64,000 nucleotides of DNA from the NCBI RefSeq assembly GCF_007993755.1, contig NZ_CP042467.1:2628001-2692000 (forward strand), in the 5' to 3' direction. Made by a program: the position numbers and the translations under genes. The notes under the pieces are model-generated. The model saw nothing but the letters and a program-made list of their open reading frames with translations. It was not told the DNA's origin and did no database searches. Below, in pieces: positions 25,345-33,883 of the stretch. The DNA comes from Microvenator marinus (lineage in GTDB: Bacteria > Myxococcota_A > Bradymonadia > Bradymonadales > Bradymonadaceae). Each line of letters opens with the position of its first letter. Positions within the stretch are counted from its first letter, which is position 1.

Positions 25345-28271
25345 AACCTGAGATCGGCGGCCGTCAGCACCTTGGGCAGCGGCGTATAAGCCAGGGAGCG
25401 CTCGATCACATTTCTTAGTTCTCGAACATTTCCGGGCCATTCATGCCGACGCAGTCGCTCGGCGGCATCCTGAGCGAGCTTCGGTGGGTTCTCGTCTTCG
25501 AATTGCTCGATGAAGTGTTGCGCGATCGGGGCGATATCTTCGGGCCGCTCCCTCAGAGGTGGGATTTCAAGCGATACCACGGCGAGGCGGTAATAGAGGT
25601 CCTCTCTAAACTTGCCTTCTTTGACCATCTGTTCGAGATCGCGATGCGTCGCGGCGATCACTCGAACATCGACCTTTGTGGCGTGCGTCTCACCTAGTGG
25701 GAAGACCTCGCCGTTTTCGAGGAAACGAAGCAATTTTGGTTGCAGGTCCAGGGGGAGATCCCCGATTTCATCGAGGAAAAGAGTACCTCCATCAGCGGCA
25801 CGTATCACGCCAGGGTGGTGACTCGTTGCTCCCGTGAACGCCCCCTTTCGGTAGCCAAAGAGCTGTCCTTCAAAAAGCTCACGCGGTACAGCCGAACAGT
25901 TGAACGTCACGAAGGCTCGGTTCTTTCGAGTGGACATGGAGTAGACGGCGTGTGCGACGACCTCTTTGCCGACCCCGGATTCACCCCCGATAAGCACACT
26001 GGCCCTCGAGTTTCCGAGCCTTTGAATCTCTTGGACCAATCTCTTGGTGACTTCAGCTTTGGCGATGAAGCCCGGGATGACCACCGGCGTGTGGTCCTCG
26101 TAGGTTACGGAGCGGGCGAGGCTTCGAGATGCTCGCAACGAAGTCGCCTCCATGGCAAGGCTCGCCACATGCGTCAAAAGGTTGAGCGCGGTGTACTGAT
26201 CGCGTGGAATGGAGGCGGAGAGGCCGAGTCTAAAACGCCTCCCCAATCCGTCTCCAAACTCGATAAACGCGCTGGGTTCGGGGCCCGTCTTAAATAGCGT
26301 TTGAACACCGGTGGACGTGAGTTCTTCGACTGTCAGGCATGAATCGGGGATACCCAGGAGGTCTTTCGTCACGTCGAAAAGTTCTTCGAGGATCTGTGCG
26401 ACGCTCAACCCGCGCACGCTCAGGCGGTTCATATACACCGCGAGTAGATGCGCGCCACTGAACACGACGTCTCGTGTAGCGCATTGTCCGCGCGGATAGG
26501 CATAACGCTCGTCTCGGAGACGCTCGACGGCCTCGATGCGATACGGAGCCGGAACTTCAAGACCGAGCTCCTCCCATGCCTGATCTGACTCTTCAAACTC
26601 CGCCGCCACGTCATGGCCAAGGAGGAAGGCGTTCATCAAGCGAACTCTGGCGGCGAGCAAACATTGAGCCTGATCCGCGACCCTTCGAAACGCCGTTTCG
26701 GCGGCATCGACGTGTTGTTCGGCTTCATCGACGCGTGAATCAAGGGCTGCTTGTACGGACTTAAAGAGTCTGAGGACTGCGGTGGTCCAGTAGAGCGGCA
26801 CCCTCTCCAGCGCCTGTTCAGCGCGTCGAAGATACTCAGTCGCGCTCGCCGGCTCGCGGTTTAAGGTGGCCGCATAAAACGCCATGCTGAAGGCGTAGGA
26901 TTTGAGTTGAGGCAGGGTGCCACACTCGAGTTCAAGCTCACCTGCAAGTGCGAACTTATTGGCGGAAAGCGAAAGATTCTCGGAGAAGTTAAGCAGGGCT
27001 TCGGCGAAGGTGAGCGCAGAGCGGGTCAAGGTGGACCGGTGTCCGCCCGATACCACGAGGATCTTATCGGGGAGGTTTCTCAATCCGACGATATCCCCTG
27101 TCAGGTAGAGCACACGGGCCCACGTGTAGACCAGTTCAACGGGAGGCCATTGGGCGCTTCGGGCTAGCTCCCGAGACCGTTGGAGGTGTTCGAGACATTC
27201 GTCGAATTCGCCTCGGCGAGAGAGGCATTCTGCCCATGCCGCCTCGAGGGCGAGCGTGACCCAACCGGGTTCGAGTCGGTGTAAATTGGCGGTATCTCTG
27301 GCGCGTTTGAGCTTTGCTTGCACTTCGTCGACAGGCGTGGCGGCGAAGAGTTCGACCGAGGCAAGCAAAGCGGTGGCCCTCACGGCTACGAGGGGAAAGT
27401 CGTTTTCAAAAGCGGCCTCGATGGTCTCTTCAAATTGTGCGATCGCGTCCACGACGCATCCCGAGAGATAGGTTTCGAGCGCTTGAACCTCTTGGAGCAG
27501 TCTTCTGACGAGAGCACTGCGCGCGACGAGTTCGTGATCTTTTTCCTCTCGGATTCTGGCCATGAGGTTGGCGTCGCCAAAGTGATAGGCGGCCCAGAGC
27601 TCGGCTACGCGCAAAAGGGCGATCAAATCAGGTTCTTCGAGTAGCTTTTCGGCCCGGGCGACATGGGATGAAACGCGCCCGGCACTAAAGATTTGCCCGT
27701 CTGGACAGGAGAAGAGGAGTGCGGCGGTAAGGTGGAGTCTCCCCGCGAGTTCCGTACCGAGCTCATCCGACTGACGGATCACAGGGGCCAAAAGTGCGAA
27801 GGCTCCTCGCACATCATTCTTCCAAAGCAGTTTCATCAGGGCTTGAGCGACTTGCCCGGCGACAGCATCGGATTCGTCGACAGAAGAAAAGAGCTGGAGG
27901 ATGACTACATCAGCCTCATGCCATTGAGCCGCCATGATCAGTTCGAAGGCCTCTTTGGCCTCAGCGCTGAGGTTGCCGGGGTGAAAATGACCGTTCTTCT
28001 TGGGCACCGGCCGAGGAGTAGACGCGATGGACCTTGGGGGCTCAAGACGCGGTGTGTCGCGGGTTTGCGCGACTTCGCGCAGACGTTTGAGGAGTCGACG
28101 CTGTGGACGTCTCGATTCGTTGGCCGAAGGGTCGAGCTCCCAGCGATAGACCGTAAGTGGCGTCACGCCGACGAGTTCCGCGAATTCCTCGCGACTCAAT
28201 TCACCCCTGAGCTCGATAATTTCTTCGGGCGTCATAGTAATAACGTAGCGCCTCTTTCTTGTGTTCGCCAC
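25341..28271 (-). CDS. XRE-HTH / TPR / sigma-54 AAA+ activator fusion
   Basis: A 976-residue regulator, GTG start at 28271 (an ATG 12 codons in is possible; neither has a strong ribosome site). Residues about 13-60 form an XRE/Cro helix-turn-helix (MTPEEIIELRGELSREEF, VTPLTVYRWE). Residues about 100-560 are TPR-like helical repeats, then a GAF-like domain (about 600-715). Residues about 755-976 are a sigma-54 activator AAA+ domain: GGESGVGKE Walker A, KGAFTGAT (the sigma-54 contact loop), GGTLFLDEIGDLP Walker B, FREDLYYRL and the HEWPGNVRELRNVIERS sensor II. The protein stops right there: the usual C-terminal Fis helix-turn-helix is absent, so DNA binding must come from the N-terminus. It is divergent from sucA. 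Confidence 0.88.
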   Translation of the reverse strand: MANTRKRRYVITMTPEEIIELRGELSREEFAELVGVTPLTVYRWELDPSANESRRPQRRLLKRLREVAQTRDTPRLEPPRSIASTPRPVPKKNGHFHPGNLSAEAKEAFELIMAAQWHEADVVILQLFSSVDESDAVAGQVAQALMKLLWKNDVRGAFALLAPVIRQSDELGTELAGRLHLTAALLFSCPDGQIFSAGRVSSHVARAEKLLEEPDLIALLRVAELWAAYHFGDANLMARIREEKDHELVARSALVRRLLQEVQALETYLSGCVVDAIAQFEETIEAAFENDFPLVAVRATALLASVELFAATPVDEVQAKLKRARDTANLHRLEPGWVTLALEAAWAECLSRRGEFDECLEHLQRSRELARSAQWPPVELVYTWARVLYLTGDIVGLRNLPDKILVVSGGHRSTLTRSALTFAEALLNFSENLSLSANKFALAGELELECGTLPQLKSYAFSMAFYAATLNREPASATEYLRRAEQALERVPLYWTTAVLRLFKSVQAALDSRVDEAEQHVDAAETAFRRVADQAQCLLAARVRLMNAFLLGHDVAAEFEESDQAWEELGLEVPAPYRIEAVERLRDERYAYPRGQCATRDVVFSGAHLLAVYMNRLSVRGLSVAQILEELFDVTKDLLGIPDSCLTVEELTSTGVQTLFKTGPEPSAFIEFGDGLGRRFRLGLSASIPRDQYTALNLLTHVASLAMEATSLRASRSLARSVTYEDHTPVVIPGFIAKAEVTKRLVQEIQRLGNSRASVLIGGESGVGKEVVAHAVYSMSTRKNRAFVTFNCSAVPRELFEGQLFGYRKGAFTGATSHHPGVIRAADGGTLFLDEIGDLPLDLQPKLLRFLENGEVFPLGETHATKVDVRVIAATHRDLEQMVKEGKFREDLYYRLAVVSLEIPPLRERPEDIAPIAQHFIEQFEDENPPKLAQDAAERLRRHEWPGNVRELRNVIERSLAYTPLPKVLTAADLRF

Positions 28272-28280
28272 TTACAGTGG
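28268..28280. promoter_or_regulatory. short inverted repeat in the sucA/regulator divergent promoter
   Basis: CCACT-TAC-AGTGG is a 13-bp inverted repeat overlapping the GTG start of the XRE-sigma-54 regulator. It lies 72 bases upstream of sucA, in a gap of only 80 bp that must serve both promoters. CTTACA (28271-28276) and TTATAT (28294-28299) with 17 bases between could be a weak sigma-70 promoter toward sucA. Weak evidence. Confidence 0.25.
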
Positions 28281-28351
28281 AGGACGGGATGTGTTATATC
28301 TTCGTGCGGCAAAAATTTGAGTGTTGTCTTCCTTCACCCCCATGAATAGCC

Positions 28352-31183
28352 GTGTCCAGCAACAAAGCGTCGGAAACACTTCTTTCGGGCGAGAACTTGC
28401 CCTTCATCGAGCAACTCTACCACCAGTATCAGGAGAACCCTGACTCTGTTGATCCAAGTTGGGTACCTCTCTTCCGAGAGTACTACCCGGAGGATGCGAA
28501 TAAGGTGAAGCCAAGCTTCTCTCCACGCAGCATCTTTGGGCCAACAAACGGTGGTTTGAACGGAATGTCGGAGGCAGAATACGCGCCGATTCCGCACAAA
28601 AAGCCGCTCAAAACGCCAGGTCGCAGCACCAAGTTTGCGGCTCGCGTTCTTGGGTTGATCGAGGAGTATCGGCTCCACGGTCATTTGGTTGCGGGACTCG
28701 ATCCGTTAGGGCGGCCGCGCCGAAATTCTCCGCCAGAGCTCGATCCTAAGTACTTTGGGTTTACCGACGAGGATATGGACGCCAAGATCGTGGTGGCCGA
28801 ACTTTTTGGCGATCGCGAAGTAACCTTGAGGCAGGTCGTTCAGCGGCTGCGCGAATGTTATTGCGGCACAGCGGCCGTGGAGTTCGCGAATATCCCGGAC
28901 ACGAAGACCCGCGAGTGGTTGCGCGAGCAAATTGAGCAGCACAACTATTCCGAGATCGATGGCGCAGCAGAGCGTCAGAAGATCTATGAAGATCTCGTGG
29001 CTTCGGATGCGTTTGAGACGTTCCTTCATACCAAATACGTGGGCACGAAACGCTTCTCTCTCACCGGTGGTGACTCGCTCATCCCGATGATGACTGCGGT
29101 ATTGGACGAGGCTGCCAATTCTGGCGTGGAAGAGTCGATCTTAGGCATGGCCCACCGCGGCCGCCTGAACGTCTTGCACAATATTATGGGTAAGCCCGCG
29201 AGCGCGATGCTTTCGGAATTTGAGAAAGCGCCGAACCCTGAAGAATACATGGGCTCGAGCGACGTGAAGTACCATATGGGGTACTCGAGCGATTTTCAGA
29301 CTCGCAGCGGCAAGAAGATCCACCTTTCGCTCACGTTCAACCCGAGCCACCTCGAGTTCGTAAACCCTGTGGTTCTTGGGCGTTCACGCGCGAAACAAGA
29401 TCGGCGCGGCACGGATCGTTCCAATGTGTTGCCGATTTTGCTTCATGGTGATGCGGCGTTTAGTGGTCAGGGCATCGTGGTGGAGTCGTTGAATCTTTCG
29501 CTCGTCGAGGGCTTCAAGGTCAATGGATGTATCCATATCGTGACCAATAACCAGATTGGTTTCACGGCAACTCCAGACGAGACGCGCTCCACTACGTATT
29601 GCACCGATATTTCGAAGATTCTTGAGGCGCCGATTTTCCACGTCAACGGAGACGACCCGGAGGCTTGTGTTCGCGTTGCAAGGTTAGCCATGCGGTACAG
29701 GCAGATCTTCAAGCAAGACGTGATCATCGACCTCGTGTGTTATCGGCGCTACGGCCATAACGAAGGTGACGAGCCTCGTTTCACTCAGCCGGTCATGTAC
29801 AGCACGATCGATTCGCTCTCCCCTGTCCGTGAGCATTATTGCAACACGCTTGTGGAGTCCGGTGTGCTCTCCCGAGAGAAGGCGGACGAGATTTGGGAGA
29901 CGCGCATGAATGATTATGCGCAGGCTTTCCAAGAGGTCCAACAGGCACCAAAGCGCTCGCCGATCAGCACGCTGGCCGGGGTATGGGACAAGTATGAAGG
30001 CGGGCGGATCGACAACGATGAAGTCATCGAGACTAAAGTCGAGCAGTCGGCCTTGACCGAGCTCGGCCTCAAGCTCGCCGAGATTCCGGAGAGCGTTAAG
30101 GCGCACCGCACGATCCAGCGACTCTTCAAGCAACGCGAAGAAATGGCTCGCGGTGAGAAGCCTATCGATTGGGGATTTGCCGAAGGTTTGGCGTTTGCAA
30201 GCCTCTTGGTTGAAGGCACCCATGTGCGCCTGACGGGCCAAGACGTGGTGCGTGCGACCTTCTCCCAACGGCATGCCGCGGTGGCTGATGTTGAGACGAA
30301 TGAGCGTCATTGGCCACACCGGCAACTTGCTGAGAAGCAGGGCCGTTTTGAGGTCTACAACTCGATTCTTTCCGAAGCCGCGGTTCTGGGGTTTGAGTAC
30401 GGCTACAGCCTTGACTACCCGGACACCTTGGTGCTCTGGGAAGCGCAGTTCGGCGATTTTGCGAACGGCGCACAGGTCATCATCGACCAGTTTATCTCGT
30501 CGGGTGAAGACAAGTGGAAGCGGCTTTCTGGGCTTGTCATGCTCTTGCCTCATGGCTTTGAAGGTCAAGGTCCAGAGCACTCGAGCGCAAGGCTTGAGAG
30601 GTTCCTGCAGCTCGCGGCAGAAGACAATATGTACGTCTGCAACTTGACCACGCCAGCACAATACTTCCACGTGTTGCGACGTCAGGTTCGGCACCCGCTT
30701 CGAAAGCCTTTGATCATCATGACTCCGAAGAGTTTGTTGCGGCATCGGCTTGCGATTTCGGAGCTCGAAGAGCTCGCAACAGGTGAATTCCAGCATGTGA
30801 TTCCAGACGTGCGAGGCCTGGACGCGTCTGAGGTCAACCGTGTGCTCTTCTGCTCGGGTAAGGTCTACTACGACCTGGTTCAGGCCGCGGAAGAGCGTGG
30901 GGACACCACAACGGCTATCGTAAGACTTGAGCAGCTCTATCCGTTTGATACAGGGGCAATCAAGAAGATCCTCGAGACCTACTCACACGTGACAGACTTG
31001 CGCTGGGTGCAAGAGGAGCCGAAAAATATGGGTTCCTGGTACTTTGTGCTGCCAAGATTCCTTGAGGATTTTGGCATCCAGCTCAAGTATGCGGGTCGCG
31101 TAGAATCGGCGAGTCCTGCGACGGGTAATTTTGATTCGCATGAGATTGAGCAGAACAAGCTCATCGCGGACTCTTTCACCTAA
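28352..31183 (+). CDS. sucA: 2-oxoglutarate dehydrogenase E1 component
   Basis: Thiamine-diphosphate-dependent decarboxylase of the TCA cycle. The 943-residue protein begins at GTG 28352; an in-frame stop lies just upstream, so this is the first possible start, though no ribosome site is evident. Signatures are the N-terminal E2-binding peptide (LPFIEQLYHQYQENPDSVDPSW), GMAHRGRLNVLHNIMGKP, LTFNPSHLEFVNPVV, HGDAAFSGQG, TNNQIGFTATP, the ThDP motif GDDPEACVRVA through DLVCYRRYGHNEGDEP, and ATFSQRHA. It is full length and intact. The E2 gene sucB does not follow: the next gene is a two-component kinase, separated by a terminator. Confidence 0.97.
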   Translation: MSSNKASETLLSGENLPFIEQLYHQYQENPDSVDPSWVPLFREYYPEDANKVKPSFSPRSIFGPTNGGLNGMSEAEYAPIPHKKPLKTPGRSTKFAARVLGLIEEYRLHGHLVAGLDPLGRPRRNSPPELDPKYFGFTDEDMDAKIVVAELFGDREVTLRQVVQRLRECYCGTAAVEFANIPDTKTREWLREQIEQHNYSEIDGAAERQKIYEDLVASDAFETFLHTKYVGTKRFSLTGGDSLIPMMTAVLDEAANSGVEESILGMAHRGRLNVLHNIMGKPASAMLSEFEKAPNPEEYMGSSDVKYHMGYSSDFQTRSGKKIHLSLTFNPSHLEFVNPVVLGRSRAKQDRRGTDRSNVLPILLHGDAAFSGQGIVVESLNLSLVEGFKVNGCIHIVTNNQIGFTATPDETRSTTYCTDISKILEAPIFHVNGDDPEACVRVARLAMRYRQIFKQDVIIDLVCYRRYGHNEGDEPRFTQPVMYSTIDSLSPVREHYCNTLVESGVLSREKADEIWETRMNDYAQAFQEVQQAPKRSPISTLAGVWDKYEGGRIDNDEVIETKVEQSALTELGLKLAEIPESVKAHRTIQRLFKQREEMARGEKPIDWGFAEGLAFASLLVEGTHVRLTGQDVVRATFSQRHAAVADVETNERHWPHRQLAEKQGRFEVYNSILSEAAVLGFEYGYSLDYPDTLVLWEAQFGDFANGAQVIIDQFISSGEDKWKRLSGLVMLLPHGFEGQGPEHSSARLERFLQLAAEDNMYVCNLTTPAQYFHVLRRQVRHPLRKPLIIMTPKSLLRHRLAISELEELATGEFQHVIPDVRGLDASEVNRVLFCSGKVYYDLVQAAEERGDTTTAIVRLEQLYPFDTGAIKKILETYSHVTDLRWVQEEPKNMGSWYFVLPRFLEDFGIQLKYAGRVESASPATGNFDSHEIEQNKLIADSFT

Positions 31184-31212
31184 ACACTGAAACTTCTTCG
31201 CGGAAGGCACGA

Positions 31213-31240
31213 GGCGGCGCAAGTTTTGCGTCGCCTTTTT
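31213..31240 (+). terminator. intrinsic terminator after sucA
   Basis: Stem GGCGGCGCAA / TTGCGTCGCC (one G-U pair) with a 3-base loop, followed by TTTTT. It begins 30 bases after the sucA stop and separates sucA from the two-component operon. Confidence 0.85.
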
Positions 31241-31296
31241 GCGTTTAGTATCCTAAAGCCCATGCAACTCAAGGCAGTATAGGGCTTTGGGGCTAG

Positions 31297-31312
31297 TGGC
31301 ACGATCCTTGGA
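31297..31312 (+). promoter_or_regulatory. candidate sigma-54 promoter of the globin-coupled kinase operon
   Basis: TGGCACG-ATCC-TTGGA matches the -24/-12 consensus TGGCACG-N4-TTGCA at all but one defined position (the -12 GC reads GG). It ends 30 bases before ATG 31343, leaving a leader of about 20 bases with the AGAGG ribosome site. The second gene of the operon is an NtrC-type activator, so autoregulation is plausible. Confidence 0.6.
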
Positions 31313-31342
31313 AGAGAAGAAGGTTCGGAAAGAGGTTCCACA

Positions 31343-32491
31343 ATGCTCGTATTTGATGAAATCAAAGACTACATGGCGTTTACGCCGCAGGATGCGGCGT
31401 GTTTGGCCGAATTGCGACCGATTGTAGCCCCCCATTTTTCAGATATCGTCAACGCATTTTACACCGCACTCTATGCGAACCCCCGGACCAAGGCCGTTTT
31501 CGAGTCCGAGGAACAGGTTGAGCGTTTGCGAAAGTCGTTGATGACGTGGTTGGACGAGCTTTTTGGGGGCAGGTACGACGATTCGTATTTCATTAAGCGG
31601 GCCCGAATCGGGCGCGCACACGTGGCGGTTGGCCTTTTGCCACACTTCATGTTTGGCGCGATGAATGTGATTCGGTCTGAAATCGTTGAGATCATTCACG
31701 CCGAGCACGCCCCAGAGAAGCGGCATCCTTGCGCAAGTGCGGTGAATCGCATTTTGGATCTGGAGCTCACGATCATGGTGCAGTCCTATTGGGACAACCT
31801 GATGGAGATGAAGCTCAAGGTTCCCGCGGCGCTTGCGAGTGGGCTCGCGCATGAAATTCGCAATCCTTTGAACGCGTTGGCACTCAATATCACGCTCCTT
31901 GAGCGAAAAATGCGCGCCATTGAGGACGACCAATCGGGCCCCATCATGGATGCGATGCGCTCCGAGATCCGACGTATCACGGCGTTGACCACCGAGATTA
32001 TGGATTTTGCGAAGCCAATCAGCGTGGAGCGTGCCTGGTGTTCGGCTCGGCGCCTAACCGATGTGATGCGAATGAACCTCGGGACAACCATGGACGCTAC
32101 GGAGATCGAGTTTACGAGTGAGCTTGAGGGACCGGACGAGCTCTATTGTGACTCAGATCGCCTCCAACAAGCATTGCTGAACTTGATTACCAATGCGGTC
32201 GAGGCGATTCGGCACACTCCTGGTCGCGTCAATCTTAAGATTCTGAACGATGATTCGAACACAACCATCGTGGTGTCAGATAATGGGGAAGGAATGACGC
32301 CGGCGATGCAATACCGGATGTTCGACCTCTTCTTCACCAGCAAGACAACTGGAACAGGGTTGGGGCTCGCAATCGTTAAAAAGATCGTTGAGGCCCATGA
32401 AGGCGCGCTGGATGTCACCTCGAAGGTCGGGCAAGGGACCGCCTTCACCATTTCAATTCCTCGCCCAGCGGCGGGGCCACCTGAGTCATAG
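31343..32491 (+). CDS. globin-coupled sensor histidine kinase
   Basis: A 382-residue soluble kinase. Residues about 8-145 resemble a protoglobin/globin-coupled sensor domain: FSDIVNAFYTALYANPRTKAVF, then KRARIGRAHVAVGLLPHFMFG, in which His93 is the likely proximal haem ligand. The HisKA dimerisation helix follows with ASGLAHEIRNPLNAL, giving His170 as the phospho-acceptor. The HATPase_c domain has the N box (LLNLITNAVEA), G1 (DNGEGMTP) and G2 (GTGLGLAIVKKI). There is no transmembrane segment, so it should sense a diffusible gas such as O2, NO or CO in the cytoplasm. Its stop is 3 bases before the NtrC-type regulator, an obvious cognate pair. Confidence 0.88.
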   Translation: MLVFDEIKDYMAFTPQDAACLAELRPIVAPHFSDIVNAFYTALYANPRTKAVFESEEQVERLRKSLMTWLDELFGGRYDDSYFIKRARIGRAHVAVGLLPHFMFGAMNVIRSEIVEIIHAEHAPEKRHPCASAVNRILDLELTIMVQSYWDNLMEMKLKVPAALASGLAHEIRNPLNALALNITLLERKMRAIEDDQSGPIMDAMRSEIRRITALTTEIMDFAKPISVERAWCSARRLTDVMRMNLGTTMDATEIEFTSELEGPDELYCDSDRLQQALLNLITNAVEAIRHTPGRVNLKILNDDSNTTIVVSDNGEGMTPAMQYRMFDLFFTSKTTGTGLGLAIVKKIVEAHEGALDVTSKVGQGTAFTISIPRPAAGPPES

Positions 32492-32494
32492 ATT

Positions 32495-33883
32495 ATGTCA
32501 GCTGCTAGTGAAATTGTTGAAAGAAATGTGGGGTCTATCCTCGTGGTGGATGATGAGGCATCAGCGCGTCAGGTTTTGGTTCAGCTCTTGCGTGACGACG
32601 GTCATCATGTGGAGGAGGCAGCGGATGGATTTAAGGCCCTTGGCGTGCTTCAGGATTGGCGCCCGGACATCTTGCTGACCGACCTTAAGATGCCGCTGAT
32701 GGATGGCGTGCAATTGTTGAAGAAGGCTCGGGAAATGTACCCGGACCTGACGTGCATCGTGATGACCGCGTTTGCGTCGGTGGATACCGCGGTTCAGGCC
32801 ATGAAAAGTGGCGCAAACGAGTACCTTACTAAACCTCTTAACTTTGAAGCGGTGGAGTTGACCATTGAGCGCGCGTTGGAGCGTGTTCGGTTGGTCAAGG
32901 AGCTCGAGGTTCTTAGGGAAAAAGCCAACACAGCAGCTCCACAGATCGTGGGTAATTCTGCGCCAGTGAAGCACTTGCTTCAGCTCATTGATCAGGTGGC
33001 TCCATCCAGAGCCACTGTGTTGATCACCGGAGAATCTGGCACGGGAAAAGAGATGGTGGCTCGTCGAATTCACGAGATGAGCAACCGAGGTCGAAAGCCC
33101 TTTATGGCCCTGCATTGTGCGGCTCTAACCGAGACACTGCTTGAGTCGGAGCTGTTTGGTCATGAAAAAGGAGCGTTTACCGGCGCGGCGTCTACGCGGC
33201 GAGGCCGTTTTGAAGAAGCGGATGGCGGCACCATTTTCCTCGACGAGATCGGCGAGATTTCGCCTTCAACTCAAGTGAAGTTGTTGAGATTTCTGCAGAC
33301 TCGAGAGTTTGAGCGTGTCGGCGGCAACCAGACGATTTCGGTGGATGTTCGAATTGTGACGGCTACGAATCGTAATCTGGCCGAAGAGGTTCAGAAGGGG
33401 CGCTTCAGGGAGGACCTCTACTATCGTTTGAACGTGATCAATATTGAGACTCCTCCACTTCGAACGCGTCGCTCGGATATTCCGCTTCTGATGCGGCATT
33501 TCGTGGACAAGTATTCGCGCGAGAACAGCAAAACGATTCAAGAGATCGACTCCGAGTTTGTGCGAGAGCTCGAGAGCTATGACTGGCCTGGCAATGTGCG
33601 TGAGCTCGAGAACGTGATTGAGCGCGCGGTGGTATTGACTGAGAGCGGCCGGATTACGGCGGACCATCTGCCGCGCACCGTAACTCAGTCGAGTGGTAGC
33701 AAGGCCTGGGGTAGTGATGTGGTCATCCCTGGTTCTCGGCTTGAGGACCTGGAGCGCTACGCCATCCTTGCGACGTATGAGTCCACAGGTGGTGATTCGG
33801 CTGAAACAGCCCAGATTTTGGGCGTGTCTCAGCGCAAGATTCAATACAAACTGCGGGACTATCGAGACGCGGGCCTCGTCTAG
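32495..33883 (+). CDS. NtrC-family sigma-54 response regulator
   Basis: A 462-residue regulator. The receiver domain has the acidic pocket Asp19/Asp20, the phospho-acceptor Asp63 in TDLKMP, MTAFAS and the YLTKPL lysine. The AAA+ domain shows GESGTGKEMVA, HEKGAFTGA (sigma-54 contact), GGTIFLDEIGEIS, FREDLYYRLNV and YDWPGNVRELENVIERA. The C-terminal Fis-type helix-turn-helix is complete (GDSAETAQILGVSQRKIQYKL). It should activate sigma-54 promoters in response to the globin-coupled kinase; a near-consensus sigma-54 site lies before the operon. The end overlaps glyS by 4 bases (CTAG, both stops). Confidence 0.95.
   Translation: MSAASEIVERNVGSILVVDDEASARQVLVQLLRDDGHHVEEAADGFKALGVLQDWRPDILLTDLKMPLMDGVQLLKKAREMYPDLTCIVMTAFASVDTAVQAMKSGANEYLTKPLNFEAVELTIERALERVRLVKELEVLREKANTAAPQIVGNSAPVKHLLQLIDQVAPSRATVLITGESGTGKEMVARRIHEMSNRGRKPFMALHCAALTETLLESELFGHEKGAFTGAASTRRGRFEEADGGTIFLDEIGEISPSTQVKLLRFLQTREFERVGGNQTISVDVRIVTATNRNLAEEVQKGRFREDLYYRLNVINIETPPLRTRRSDIPLLMRHFVDKYSRENSKTIQEIDSEFVRELESYDWPGNVRELENVIERAVVLTESGRITADHLPRTVTQSSGSKAWGSDVVIPGSRLEDLERYAILATYESTGGDSAETAQILGVSQRKIQYKLRDYRDAGLV

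Noticed and set aside
29684-30796. A 370-codon open frame on the minus strand
   Set aside because: Antisense to sucA, which is unambiguous. No family features in the antisense product.
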